From positions 310,001 through 374,000 of the forward strand of contig NZ_JAHXYI010000005.1 in NCBI RefSeq assembly GCF_019970045.1: a DNA stretch of 64,000 bases. The letters run 5' to 3'. Shown here piece by piece: positions 46,969 to 55,741 of this stretch (position 1 is the stretch's first letter; every line of letters starts with the position of its first letter). The translations under genes were made by a program, and so were the position numbers. This stretch comes from Chryseobacterium sp. GVT01B (GTDB lineage: Bacteria; Bacteroidota; Bacteroidia; Flavobacteriales; Weeksellaceae). The notes beneath the pieces are model-generated. The model did not search any database, was not told the origin of the DNA, and saw only the letters and a program-made list of their open reading frames with translations.

Positions 46969-47003
46969 CAAAATACTAACAGTTGTTAGTATTTTGTTTT
47001 TTT
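46969..47003 (+). terminator. Terminator of the subtilase gene
   Basis: A 13-bp perfect stem, CAAAATACTAACA with TGTTAGTATTTTG, is followed by seven T residues and ends 17 bases before the next start codon. Confidence 0.9.
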
Positions 47004-47006
47004 ATG

Positions 47007-47014
47007 TATATTTG
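47007..47014 (+). promoter_or_regulatory. Bacteroidota -7 box of the E1 gene
   Basis: TATATTTG (perfect TAnnTTTG), with TTG (46983-46985) 21 bases upstream inside the terminator stem. The box ends six bases before the ATG, so the transcript could be leaderless. Confidence 0.5.
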
Positions 47015-47020
47015 CTTCCT

Positions 47021-49093
47021 ATGGAAAATGCACTTCACGAAAAAGTTTCTCAGGATATATTACTCAAAGCGTATAATCATATGATGCTGGCCAAAGCAAT
47101 GGCGGATATTTATGAAGAAAACAGAAACGTATGCAAATACGTGCACAGTACTTCAAGAGGTCACGAAGCCATCCAGCTTGCAACAGCGTATCAGTTGAAA
47201 AAAGAAGACTGGGTTTCTCCTTACTATAGGGACGAAAGTATTCTTTTAGGAATTGGTTTTGAACCTTATCAGTTAATGCTTCAATTACTGGCTAAAGCTG
47301 ATGACCCTTTTTCTGGAGGAAGATCTTATTATTCCCATCCTTCAAGCAGAGATGAAAACAAACCTAAGATTGTTCACCAGAGTTCTGCAACCGGAATGCA
47401 AACCATCCCTACTACAGGAGTAGCACAGGGAATCAAATACATCCAGGACTTCAATCTGCAGGAATTTGAAAATAATCCTGTTGTTATCTGCAGTCTTGGA
47501 GATAATTCTGTTACAGAAGGTGAAGTGAGCGAAGCTTTACAGTTTGCGGCTTTACATCAGCTTCCTATCATTTTCCTTGTACAGGATAATGAATGGGGAA
47601 TTTCCGTAACGAAGGACGAAGCAAGAACCTGTGATGCCTATGATTTTGTTGCTGGATTCACGGGATTAAGCAGAATGAGAGTAGACGGAACAGATTTCGT
47701 AGAAAGTTTTGAAGCGATGAAGAAGGCCGTAGATTTTGTAAGAACAGAAAGAAAACCTTTAGTTGTTTGTGCAAAAACAGTTTTGATCGGCCACCATACT
47801 TCCGGAGTAAGAAGAGAATTCTATAGAGACGAAGAAGATTTAACTAAACATAGAGCTAAAGATCCGGGAGAAATCCTTAGAAAACATTTACTGGAAACAG
47901 GAATTGACGAAGATCTTTTAAAGCAAATCACTAAAAAGGCACGTCTTGAAGCAGAAGAAGCTTTTGAAAAAGCTAAAAATGCAGAAGATCCAAAGCCTGA
48001 AACCGTAATGCAGCACGTTTTCGCTCCTACTCCTATTACCGAGGAAACAGGAACACGTGAGCCAGCCAACGGAGAAAAAATTGTAATGGTAGATGCTGCT
48101 ATCCATGCCATTCAGGAACTGATGTGGAAACACCCTGAAGCTCTTCTTTACGGGCAGGATGTAGGTGAAAGAATTGGCGGCGTTTTCCGTGAAACAGTTA
48201 CTTTAGGGAAAAAATTCGGAAGTAAAAGAGTTTTCAACACAGCCATTCAGGAAGCTTATATCATAGGATCTACTGCCGGAATGAGTGCTGTAGGCTTAAA
48301 ACCAATTGTTGAAGTTCAGTTTGCAGATTATATTTATCCGGGAATCAACCAGTTAATCACAGAGATTTCAAAATCCAACTATTTAAGTGGCGGAAAATTC
48401 CCTGTAAGCAATATCATCCGTGTTCCTATCGGGGCATATGGCGGCGGCGGTCCTTACCACAGCGGAAGTGTTGAAAGTATTTTAGCCAATATTAAAGGAA
48501 TCAAAATAGCATATCCAAGTAATGCAGCAGACTTTAAAGGTCTATTAAAAGCAGCTTATTACGATCCGAACCCGGTAGTAATGCTTGAACATAAAGGATT
48601 ATACTGGAGTAAAGTTCCGGGAACCGAAGATGCTAAAACGATAGAACCCGCTGAAGATTATGTTCTTCCATTTGGAAAAGGTAAAGTAATCATCGAAGCT
48701 GATAAGAATGAAACTGAAAAAGGCAGAACCTTATTAGTGGTTACTTACGGAATGGGAGTTTATTGGGCTAAAGAAGCCGCTAAGAATTTCAACGGAAGAG
48801 TTGAAGTAATTGACTTAAGAACATTAATCCCTCTGGATGAAGAACTTGTTTTTGAAAGAGTGAAAGCTCACGGAAAATGTATCGTTCTCACAGAAGAACA
48901 GCTTAACAACTCTTTTGCAGAAGCTTTTGCCCACCGTATCTCTAAAAACTGCTTCAAATATCTTGATGCACCGGTAGAAACCATGGGATCACTGGATGTT
49001 CCTGCTGTTCCTATCAATTTGATTCTGGAAAAAGAAATGCTTCCTAATGCTGAAAAACTCAGCAATAAGATCGAAGAAATGCTGAAATATTAA
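47021..49093 (+). CDS. 2-oxoacid dehydrogenase E1, fused alpha and beta subunits
   Basis: 690 residues from the ATG at 47021 (a TTG nine codons upstream lies in the promoter and is rejected). E1 carries out thiamine-diphosphate-dependent decarboxylation of branched-chain 2-oxo acids or pyruvate. The alpha part (about 1-335) has the ThDP motif GDNSVTEGEVSEAL...QDNEWGIS and the phosphorylation-loop-like HHTSGVRREFYRDEED; the beta part (about 345-690) has YGQDVGERIGGVFRET and EVQFADYIYPG. Fusion of the two chains is common in Bacteroidota. Substrate is not settled; branched-chain is likelier. E2 and E3 are not in the window. Confidence 0.92.
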   Translation: MENALHEKVSQDILLKAYNHMMLAKAMADIYEENRNVCKYVHSTSRGHEAIQLATAYQLKKEDWVSPYYRDESILLGIGFEPYQLMLQLLAKADDPFSGGRSYYSHPSSRDENKPKIVHQSSATGMQTIPTTGVAQGIKYIQDFNLQEFENNPVVICSLGDNSVTEGEVSEALQFAALHQLPIIFLVQDNEWGISVTKDEARTCDAYDFVAGFTGLSRMRVDGTDFVESFEAMKKAVDFVRTERKPLVVCAKTVLIGHHTSGVRREFYRDEEDLTKHRAKDPGEILRKHLLETGIDEDLLKQITKKARLEAEEAFEKAKNAEDPKPETVMQHVFAPTPITEETGTREPANGEKIVMVDAAIHAIQELMWKHPEALLYGQDVGERIGGVFRETVTLGKKFGSKRVFNTAIQEAYIIGSTAGMSAVGLKPIVEVQFADYIYPGINQLITEISKSNYLSGGKFPVSNIIRVPIGAYGGGGPYHSGSVESILANIKGIKIAYPSNAADFKGLLKAAYYDPNPVVMLEHKGLYWSKVPGTEDAKTIEPAEDYVLPFGKGKVIIEADKNETEKGRTLLVVTYGMGVYWAKEAAKNFNGRVEVIDLRTLIPLDEELVFERVKAHGKCIVLTEEQLNNSFAEAFAHRISKNCFKYLDAPVETMGSLDVPAVPINLILEKEMLPNAEKLSNKIEEMLKY

Positions 49094-49107
49094 TTTTATA
49101 TAAAATT

Positions 49108-49137
49108 AAAACCTCTAAAATTTTTAGAGGTTTTTTT
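49108..49137 (+). terminator. Terminator of the E1 gene
   Basis: Perfect 13-bp stem AAAACCTCTAAAA/TTTTAGAGGTTTT and a T run, 14 bases after the stop. Confidence 0.88.
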
Positions 49138-49299
49138 ATGCATTTTTTTTATTACATTTATTTAAGATTATCAATCTCAATTTTAGACTATTATAAACCA
49201 AGAAAACCCGATTATCTATTACCTGACAAGCATTACAAAACAAAACCCATCACAGTTTGGTATTTATTTTGTCTCTACACGAAAAACACATCTATCTTT

Positions 49300-50328
49300 A
49301 TGATCACAACCAAATACGTCAATTATAAACAGGTTCTCAATCTGGCAGGTATACATCTGGTCTTAATCTCTATCTGGTGTACATTGATTGCTGTTTTCTT
49401 TTATTTCTTCAACTGGCACTGGATGACAATTCCCTGGGTTCCTGTTGCACTGATTGGTACAGCAGAAGCATTCCTTGTTGGTTTTAAAAACAACCAGGCT
49501 TATGACAGACTTTGGGAAGCCAGAAAAATCTGGGGTGGTATTGTGAACTCTAGCCGTTCATTTGCTTCTATGGTGTATGCTTTTGATACCAAAAACGAAG
49601 GAATTGGAGTTTTTGACCTTGAAGACCGTAAAAAAAGAATCGTCTTTCGACATATTGCATGGTTGTATACTTTCCGTGAACAGCTTTTGGTGCCTACAGA
49701 ATGGGAACATATCAGTACAGAAAAGAAATTCGGGAATATCAACCTGAGAAGAAACAGACTGATCAAAGCTGGATTTCCGGATTACGGAAGAGCTCCTATT
49801 TTCCTCCATAAATATCTTTCGGAGGAAGAATATGAACTTAAAAATGATTATAAAAACTTTGCCACTTACCTGGTATCCCAGCAGGCAAAAGACATCAATG
49901 AGCTTAAAAACATGGGGGCCATTACAGAATTCAACCAAACTCAGCTGCAAAACAGTCTGAATGAATTCTATAATTTTCAGGGACAGGCTGAAAGAATCAA
50001 AAAATTCCCTTCCCCAAGGCAGTTTGCCAGTACAGCCTTTGTTTTCAACATTCTTTTTATCATGCTTCTTCCTCTTGGATTAGTAAATGAATTTGCAAAA
50101 CTTGGTGATTGGGGAATATGGACTTCTATTCCGTTCTGTATTATTATCGGATGGATCTACATTATTATGGAACTGGTAGGTGATTATTCTGAAAACCCTT
50201 TTGCAGGATTGATGTTTGACGTTCCCATGCTTTCTATCTGCAGAACGATTGAAATTGATCTGCTTCAGATGAGTGGAGAAACCGATCTCCCAGATCCTAT
50301 TTCTTCTAAAAACGGAGTTTTGGTTTAA
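49300..50328 (+). CDS. Bestrophin family ion channel
   Basis: 342 residues when started at the ATG at 49300, giving MITTKYVNYKQVLN and the usual family length; the frame is open from 49138, but the extra N-terminus lacks family features and begins on the terminator. Bestrophins are pentameric anion or cation channels. Conserved parts are GTAEAFLVGFKNNQAYDRLWEARKIWGG near residues 50-80, FNILFIMLLPLGLVNEF, and GDYSENPF. Four membrane helices are expected. The bacterial function is poorly known. Confidence 0.88.
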   Translation: MITTKYVNYKQVLNLAGIHLVLISIWCTLIAVFFYFFNWHWMTIPWVPVALIGTAEAFLVGFKNNQAYDRLWEARKIWGGIVNSSRSFASMVYAFDTKNEGIGVFDLEDRKKRIVFRHIAWLYTFREQLLVPTEWEHISTEKKFGNINLRRNRLIKAGFPDYGRAPIFLHKYLSEEEYELKNDYKNFATYLVSQQAKDINELKNMGAITEFNQTQLQNSLNEFYNFQGQAERIKKFPSPRQFASTAFVFNILFIMLLPLGLVNEFAKLGDWGIWTSIPFCIIIGWIYIIMELVGDYSENPFAGLMFDVPMLSICRTIEIDLLQMSGETDLPDPISSKNGVLV

Positions 50329-50451
50329 TTTCTTTCTTAAAGTGGGCTATTTCACACCCTGAAAATCATTCAAAAAAATTAAAAAATATTCTTTAAAACA
50401 TATTTAAAACTTCATTGTTTTTCATAATTTAGAAGAATTGAAAACATCAGC

Positions 50452-50499
50452 TAAAATCTGTCCAAAATTGAATTGCGGTTCTGTTTCGGACAGATTTTA
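50452..50499. repeat. Perfect 12-bp inverted repeat upstream of the serine hydrolase
   Basis: TAAAATCTGTCC (50452-50463) and GGACAGATTTTA (50488-50499), 24 bases apart. It could be the bestrophin terminator with a large loop or an operator for the next gene; the T tail is weak. Confidence 0.6.
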
Positions 50500-50547
50500 A
50501 CGTATATTTTTTCATCAACTAATAATGTATCCCTTCTTTTTTAAACA

Positions 50548-51633
50548 ATGAGATCAAAGCAAATACTGCAGATTTTGACAATACTGTGTCTTACCCTATT
50601 CTGTTCTGAATTGAAAGCACAGGCAGCTTTCAACAAAGAATTACCCAAAGAGTTTACAGACCAATTTACCAAAGAAATCAATGACAGCATTCCGTCTCTG
50701 GGGTCTTTTATTGTTTCTGAAAATGATAAGGTAATTTATGAGCAGTATTTTCACGGAGCGAATAAAGAAACGGTCTTCAGTATAAAGTCTGTTACCAAAA
50801 GTATCGTCTCTGTTCTGGCAGGAATAGCAAAGGATAAAAACCTGCTTCCCAATCTCAACACTCCGGTTTTGAAAATTCTTCCGGAATACAATGTTTCAAG
50901 AAGCAGTTTTAAAAACATTTCCAATATTGAAGGAAAGGTTGCCCATGATTCAATAAGAAATACTTTAACTTTAAAAAATCTCCTGACCATGCAGGGAGGT
51001 TTCGACTGGACTGAAAATTCAAAACTTTCAACGGCCATGCTTTTTTCCGGTGATCCTGTAAAGTTTGTGCTGGATCTGCCTTTTGAAGAATATCCTGGAA
51101 CCGTATTCAACTATAACAGTGGAGAAACCCATCTTTTCAGCGCAGCATTGGCAAAAATTGTAAAGACCAACCTGAAACAATTTGCAACAGAGAACCTCTT
51201 TAAACCGCTAAAGATAAATGTACCCCGATGGGATACAGACTCCATGAACAGAAATATTGGAGGTTCTGAAATGTTTATGAAACCTGAAGATATGTTGAAA
51301 TTCGGTTCTATGATTCTCAACAACGGAAAACTTGGAGGCAGACAGATTGTATCTCAGAAGTGGGTTCAGGAGTCTACCTCAGAGCAGGTAAAACTGGATT
51401 CCTGGGACGTAATGCCTAATGCCAACGGATATGGCTATTATTGGTGGCGAAGAAAAACCAACGGACATCAGGCTTTTGTTGCAACCGGATACGGCGGTCA
51501 GCTCATCTGTGTCATCCCGGATTTAAAAATGGTTATTGTAACGACCTGCTTTTTAAATGATAAAAACAAAGGAAGAGCAGATATCAAAAGACTTCATTAT
51601 TTTATCGATAAAATAACGAAAGAAAACCAATAG
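50548..51633 (+). CDS. Serine hydrolase of the class C beta-lactamase/DD-peptidase family
   Basis: 361 residues. Signal peptide 1-25 (ending KAQA). The SxxK motif is Ser81-Val-Thr-Lys84, the YxN motif is Tyr189-Asn190-Ser191 (NYNSGETHLFSA), and GYGGQ near residue 313 is in the place of the KTG or HxG motif. The length and motif order fit periplasmic penicillin-binding-like esterases and DD-peptidases rather than true AmpC enzymes. Substrate unknown. Confidence 0.9.
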   Translation: MRSKQILQILTILCLTLFCSELKAQAAFNKELPKEFTDQFTKEINDSIPSLGSFIVSENDKVIYEQYFHGANKETVFSIKSVTKSIVSVLAGIAKDKNLLPNLNTPVLKILPEYNVSRSSFKNISNIEGKVAHDSIRNTLTLKNLLTMQGGFDWTENSKLSTAMLFSGDPVKFVLDLPFEEYPGTVFNYNSGETHLFSAALAKIVKTNLKQFATENLFKPLKINVPRWDTDSMNRNIGGSEMFMKPEDMLKFGSMILNNGKLGGRQIVSQKWVQESTSEQVKLDSWDVMPNANGYGYYWWRRKTNGHQAFVATGYGGQLICVIPDLKMVIVTTCFLNDKNKGRADIKRLHYFIDKITKENQ

Positions 51634-51657
51634 CTAAGCAGGAAAATTTTCAATGAT

Positions 51658-52116
51658 CTACAATACAATCGCCGTTGTATTTTTAACCTCAGAAATCATA
51701 AATGAGCTGTGTGTGCTTGCGATGTGCTGAAGTGTCGTAAGCTTTGTCAGCATAAAATTACGGTAGTCTTCAATATCTTTTACTCCTATTTTAAGGATAT
51801 AATCATAATCTCCGCTCACATGGAAGCATTCGGTAACCTCCTGTAAATCCATCACTTCTTTTTCAAATTGCAGAACAAATTCTTTTTTATGCTGGCTTAA
51901 TTTTACATGGCACAGAACGATAAAATTTTTCTTAACTTTACTTTTGTCCAGCAAAGCCACGTACTTTGAAATGACACCCGCATTTTCAAGCTTTTTTACA
52001 CGCTCATAAACTGCGGTGACAGACAATCCAAGCTTGCCGGAGAGCTCTTTGGTGGTTTGTTTACAGTCAGCCTGTAAAAAAAGTAACAGTTTCTTATCAG
52101 TTTCGTCAAGTTCCAT
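51658..52116 (-). CDS. Lrp/AsnC family transcriptional regulator
   Basis: 152 residues. The N-terminal winged helix (about 1-60; LSGKLGLSVTAVYERVKKLENAGVI) binds DNA, and the C-terminal RAM domain (about 68-145; CFHVSGDYDYILKIGVKDIEDYRNFM) binds an amino acid and forms octamers. It is divergent from an amino-acid catabolic enzyme gene with a 157-base shared region, so it probably controls that gene, perhaps in response to methionine or another amino acid. Confidence 0.94.
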   Translation of the reverse strand: MELDETDKKLLLFLQADCKQTTKELSGKLGLSVTAVYERVKKLENAGVISKYVALLDKSKVKKNFIVLCHVKLSQHKKEFVLQFEKEVMDLQEVTECFHVSGDYDYILKIGVKDIEDYRNFMLTKLTTLQHIASTHSSFMISEVKNTTAIVL

Positions 52117-52174
52117 AGATATTTTTTTGGTAAAAGTTTAATACTATCGAAGATACTAAATATTTTTTCTAAAT

Positions 52175-52273
52175 AAACAATATTTTACAGTTTTATTTTC
52201 TATAAATTCAAATTTATGTTGTAATAATTAGCAAATTAATGCAAATTGGAACAATAAAATAAAAACAATATTT
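52175..52273. promoter_or_regulatory. Candidate Lrp operator region
   Basis: Two direct copies of AAACAATATTT lie 88 bases apart (52175-52185 and 52263-52273); the second ends right at the ATG of the PLP enzyme. AT-rich sequences of this kind fit Lrp-family binding, but this was not tested. Confidence 0.35.
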
Positions 52274-53503
52274 ATGGAAAACTTTAACGCAGCCAATGAG
52301 ATCCAGGATCTTCAGTATTTTGGTGAATTCGGAGGAGTGAATCCTTCTATCTCGGACAGCTCTACTTATACATTCCTTTCTGCAAAGACCATGTTTGATA
52401 CTTTTGAAGGAAATGCGGAAGGATGCTACCTGTATTCCAGACATTCATCACCTATGAACCTTTATCTGGCTCAAGCTCTTGCCAAGTTGGAAAACACGGA
52501 ATCTGCCAACGTTACAGCATCCGGAATGGGAGCTATTACTTCGGTTTTGATGCAGGTATGCAAAAGTGGTGACCATATTATTTCTAGCAGAACCATCTAC
52601 GGAGGAACGTATGCTTTTCTTAAAAACTTTATGCCTCAGTTTAATGTTGCAACCAGCTTTGTTGATATCAACAATTTTGAATCTATAGAAAATGCTATTA
52701 CTCCCAATACTAAAGTAATTTACTGTGAAAGTGTAAGTAATCCGCTCCTTGAAGTAGCAGACCTTAGAAAACTTTCCGAAATCTGTAAAAAACACAATCT
52801 GAAACTGATTGTAGATAATACCTTCTCTCCGCTTTCAATATCTCCGACAGCATTCGGGGCAGATGTTGTGATCCACAGTTTAACGAAATTCATCAACGGA
52901 AGCAGTGATACGGTAGGAGGTGTATATTGTGCAACACAGGCATTTATTGATGATACTAAAAATGTAAATTCCGGAGCATGTATGCTTCTGGGACCTACTA
53001 TGGACAGTTTAAGATCATCAAGTATCTTAAAAAACCTGAGAACATTACACATCAGAATAAAGCAGCACAGCCACAATGCCATGTATCTTGCTGAAAGATT
53101 TGAGACAGATGGTTTAAAGGTATCTTATCCCGGATTACCATCGCACAAAAACCATGAATTAATGAAAAGCATGATTCATGAAGAATACGGCTACGGAGGA
53201 TTACTGACTCTGGATGCAGGTACAACAGAAAAAGCAAATGAACTGATGGAGCTGATGCAGGCAGAAAACCTTGGCTATCTTGCAGTAAGCTTAGGGTTCT
53301 ATAAAACCTTATTCTCATGCTCAGGAAAATCTACTTCATCTGAAATCCCAGAAGAAGAAAGGGCATCCATAGGAATTTCTGACGGATTGATCAGATTCTC
53401 CATCGGTCTTGACCACGACATCAAAAGAACTTACCATAAAATGAAGGAGTGTATGCTGAAAGTAGGTGTTCTTAACCACCATGAAAACATTTCCATATCC
53501 TAA
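52274..53503 (+). CDS. Cys/Met metabolism PLP-dependent enzyme (methionine gamma-lyase-like)
   Basis: 409 residues, fold type I PLP enzyme of the trans-sulfuration family. Residues seen: YSRHSSPMNLYLAQALAKLE (substrate entrance), TASGMGAI, VDNTFSPL with the PLP Asp, and the Schiff-base Lys205 in IHSLTKFINGSSDTVGG. The family covers cystathionine lyases, O-acetylhomoserine sulfhydrylases and methionine gamma-lyase; pairing with a divergent Lrp regulator favours catabolism such as methionine gamma-lyase. The exact substrate cannot be read. Confidence 0.88.
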   Translation: MENFNAANEIQDLQYFGEFGGVNPSISDSSTYTFLSAKTMFDTFEGNAEGCYLYSRHSSPMNLYLAQALAKLENTESANVTASGMGAITSVLMQVCKSGDHIISSRTIYGGTYAFLKNFMPQFNVATSFVDINNFESIENAITPNTKVIYCESVSNPLLEVADLRKLSEICKKHNLKLIVDNTFSPLSISPTAFGADVVIHSLTKFINGSSDTVGGVYCATQAFIDDTKNVNSGACMLLGPTMDSLRSSSILKNLRTLHIRIKQHSHNAMYLAERFETDGLKVSYPGLPSHKNHELMKSMIHEEYGYGGLLTLDAGTTEKANELMELMQAENLGYLAVSLGFYKTLFSCSGKSTSSEIPEEERASIGISDGLIRFSIGLDHDIKRTYHKMKECMLKVGVLNHHENISIS

Positions 53504-53511
53504 TTTATTGT

Positions 53512-53546
53512 AAAAAGGCTGTTTCAATTGAAACAGCCTTTTTTTA
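53512..53546 (+). terminator. Terminator of the PLP enzyme gene
   Basis: A perfect 16-bp palindrome, AAAAAGGCTGTTTCAA with TTGAAACAGCCTTTTT, and a T run, nine bases after the stop. Confidence 0.92.
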
Positions 53547-53708
53547 TTCAAATCACAGCATCTGATTTTAGATTCCTATGTACGAAAAGTGCTACTCTGA
53601 TTGTACTCAAAAACTTCTTTATGATTGAAAAAACTGTTCCCTCACAATTTCTGAAAAAAAGAAATATTTTTCGCGTAATATTTTGCATATTTGTAGAAAA
53701 TACGGGTC

Positions 53709-54101
53709 ATGCAAAAAGAAAAACTACGCAACGTAAGAAAAAGAAAAGGTATCACACAACAGCAAGTGGCAGATTTCATAGCTACAGATGTATCTAACTA
53801 CTCCAGAAAGGAAAGTGGTGATGTATCTATAAGAAATGACGAATGGGAAAAAATCGCCCGCTTTCTGGAAGTTCCCGTAGAAGAAATCTATGAAGAAGAG
53901 GAAGCGAAACTGATTAATAATTTTGAAAATAATACCGATAGTAATAATATTGGAACAATAAGCAATAATGAAACTGCAACAGTAAGTACAAATTATTATT
54001 GCAACATCCCTGAATTTCTTCTGGAAAATCAAAAAGACTATATAGAGCTTCTGAAAAAGGAAAACCAAAGGTTACAGGAAGCCCTTAAGAATAAAGAATA
54101 A
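53709..54101 (+). CDS. XRE family helix-turn-helix regulator
   Basis: 130 residues. Residues 5-62 form a Cro/C1-type helix-turn-helix (RKRKGITQQQVADFIATD, SNYSRKESGDVSIRNDEWEK). A linker of about 45 residues, Asn-rich with low complexity, is followed by a short coiled coil (LKKENQRLQEALK) likely to dimerise. It is monocistronic, with a near-consensus CATATTTG box at 53686-53693. Targets are unknown; regulators of this plan are frequent in Chryseobacterium-type genomes. Confidence 0.85.
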   Translation: MQKEKLRNVRKRKGITQQQVADFIATDVSNYSRKESGDVSIRNDEWEKIARFLEVPVEEIYEEEEAKLINNFENNTDSNNIGTISNNETATVSTNYYCNIPEFLLENQKDYIELLKKENQRLQEALKNKE

Positions 54102-54131
54102 AAAAACTCAGCAATGTGCTGAGTTTTTTTT
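54101..54131 (+). terminator. Terminator of the XRE regulator
   Basis: A 13-bp stem, AAAAAACTCAGCA/TGCTGAGTTTTTT, with a three-base loop and a long T run directly after the stop. Confidence 0.92.
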
Positions 54132-54243
54132 TATTTGTTGTAGCTGGATTTTATTTCTGTGGTGCAGTGTCAAGTTTTTAGCAGGCTTCACCAGCTCATT
54201 CGAGCATTATAAAAGTTGTTTGGTTACAAACAGACTTAAAACA

Positions 54244-54388
54244 AACCTTCCGACATCTCGGAAGGTTCTCCGCAACTTGCAGGAGACTACCCGACATCTC
54301 GGGAAGTCTCAAACATACTTGTTTTTAACAATCCGAGGACTCGGATGGTTTGTTTCACTATTGTTTTAGACTACCCGAGGTGTCGGGT
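54244..54388. repeat. Cluster of palindromes with CCGA-N4-TCGG cores
   Basis: Four hairpins share a CCGA...TCGG neck and four-base loops: AACCTTCCGA-CATC-TCGGAAGGTT (54244-54267); GAGACTaCCCGA with CATC (54283-54310); AACaATCCGA with GGAC (54327-54350); ACCCGA with GGTG (54373-54388). A fifth hairpin TCTCCGCAA/TTGCaGGAGA (54267-54286) lies between the first two. This accounts for part of the 635-base gene-free stretch after the XRE gene. Confidence 0.85.
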
Positions 54389-54438
54389 GGTTACAAACGG
54401 GGTTGTTAGGGAAATTATAATGGCTTTAATCACCGTTG

Positions 54439-54722
54439 AGATTCCTAGGGAATGAAAAGTGGAATGTATATATGTACACTTATTCCCCCAGACTCCATAC
54501 AAATTATTCGCGTAGATTATCCATACAGTATGTCATTCCGTAGGAATCTAGGTTGATATTTTTTTAAATTTGGATAATAAATTAACGATAAATAAGGAGT
54601 GAGATTCCTACGGAATGACAAGCGTTGTGTATAATAATTGTGAGTAAAAAATTCAATAGGAATGGGCTTCAGCCCATTTATCAAAGAAATAAGCCTTTCA
54701 ACGGCTTTAGCCAAAACCTGTA
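54439..54722. repeat. Composite intergenic repeat locus B
   Basis: On the minus strand, in order: GGTTTTGGCTAAAGCC (about 54703-54718), GGGCTGAAGCCCATTCCTATTGAA, then TGTCATTCCGTAGGAATC (about 54602-54619), then GATTCCTACGGAATGACA (about 54531-54548). A degenerate GATTCCTAGGGAATGA lies at 54440-54455. The first four parts match locus A in order. Confidence 0.8.
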
Positions 54723-54736
54723 CAGGATGCTCCCTA

Positions 54737-55741
54737 TTATTTCTTATAATAATGATGTGGAAAAGCCTCCTCCGGTTTCATTCTTAAAACATTCAGCAGA
54801 ATCCAGGATTTCAGGAACCCATATCCATAGGAAAACATCTGAATATACGTGGAAATAACCGCCATTCCGGCAATACTGATATTTTTAGTCAGTAATAAAG
54901 CATGAAACAACACCAGAAACGTGTACAATCCATAAAAAGAAAGGATTATCCCTCTATGCATTATAAAATATTCCAGAAATCCCATCATATATCCTAACAT
55001 AAATAAGGTAGGAAATGCAAAAGAAATCTTCACATAATTCGGGTGTCTCTGATTAAGAATCGGCCTTGCACAGCCAAACTGATACACCTGCTTGGAGAAT
55101 TTTCCAAAATCAACTCTACGTTTATGATATACCGCAATATCATCAAAAAAGGCAGTGGTAAATCCGCTTTCCCAAAGGGTCATGGATAGATCCGGATCCT
55201 CTCCTATTCTCATTTCAGAAAATCCGCCTACTTTTTCAAAAACGGCTTTTTTTACTCCCATGTTAAAACTTCTGGGCTGAAATTTGGAAACCGCTTTCTT
55301 ACTTCCTCTGATTCCTCCGGTTGTAAACACAGAAGTCATGGAATAGGAAATAGCTTTCTGCATCAGATTAAACCCTTTATGTGCTTTATCTGCCCCTCCA
55401 AACGCATCACAAGGAATTGTAAGAATATCGTTTTTAATATGTTCAATATAATCTTTTTCAACAATGACATCACTGTCTACAAATACGAGCCATTCATTTG
55501 CTGCTCTTGCCGCCCCATAATTTCTTGTCAGTCCCGGTCCTGAATTATTCTTTCTGAAATATTTAATATCCAATCCCTGTTCAAAGTTCTTGATGGTAGG
55601 TTTCAGATCGATCAGAGAGCCGTCATCTACAATAATGATCTCGAATTCCTTATCCGTCTGCTGGGTAAGAGAGGTCAGTAACTCAAAAAGTTCATCTTTT
55701 CGGTTGTAAATGGCAACGACAATGGAAATAGTAGGCTTCAA
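54737..55741 (-). CDS. Glycosyltransferase family 2
   Basis: 334 residues, GT-A fold. The N-terminal domain (1-225) has ISIVVAIYNRKDEL, IIVDDGS (nucleotide-sugar binding) and the VDSDV DxD-type metal motif; GEDPDLS provides the catalytic base region. The C-terminus (about 240-325) has two or three membrane helices, so it is membrane-attached. It lacks an operon partner and probably adds a sugar to a lipid-linked or surface glycan; donor and acceptor are unknown. Confidence 0.9.
   Translation of the reverse strand: MKPTISIVVAIYNRKDELFELLTSLTQQTDKEFEIIIVDDGSLIDLKPTIKNFEQGLDIKYFRKNNSGPGLTRNYGAARAANEWLVFVDSDVIVEKDYIEHIKNDILTIPCDAFGGADKAHKGFNLMQKAISYSMTSVFTTGGIRGSKKAVSKFQPRSFNMGVKKAVFEKVGGFSEMRIGEDPDLSMTLWESGFTTAFFDDIAVYHKRRVDFGKFSKQVYQFGCARPILNQRHPNYVKISFAFPTLFMLGYMMGFLEYFIMHRGIILSFYGLYTFLVLFHALLLTKNISIAGMAVISTYIQMFSYGYGFLKSWILLNVLRMKPEEAFPHHYYKK

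Noticed and set aside
49138..49299. N-terminal extension of bestrophin from ATG at 49138
   Set aside because: The extension starts on the terminator hairpin of the preceding gene and lacks family similarity; the ATG at 49300 gives the usual length.
53528..53797. 89-codon frame overlapping the XRE gene
   Set aside because: It starts on the terminator of the PLP gene and overlaps the better-supported XRE frame; its protein is basic and low in complexity.
54517..54714. 65-codon open frame on the minus strand
   Set aside because: It lies entirely over the composite repeat locus B; its sequence is a translation of the repeat parts, so it is not a gene.
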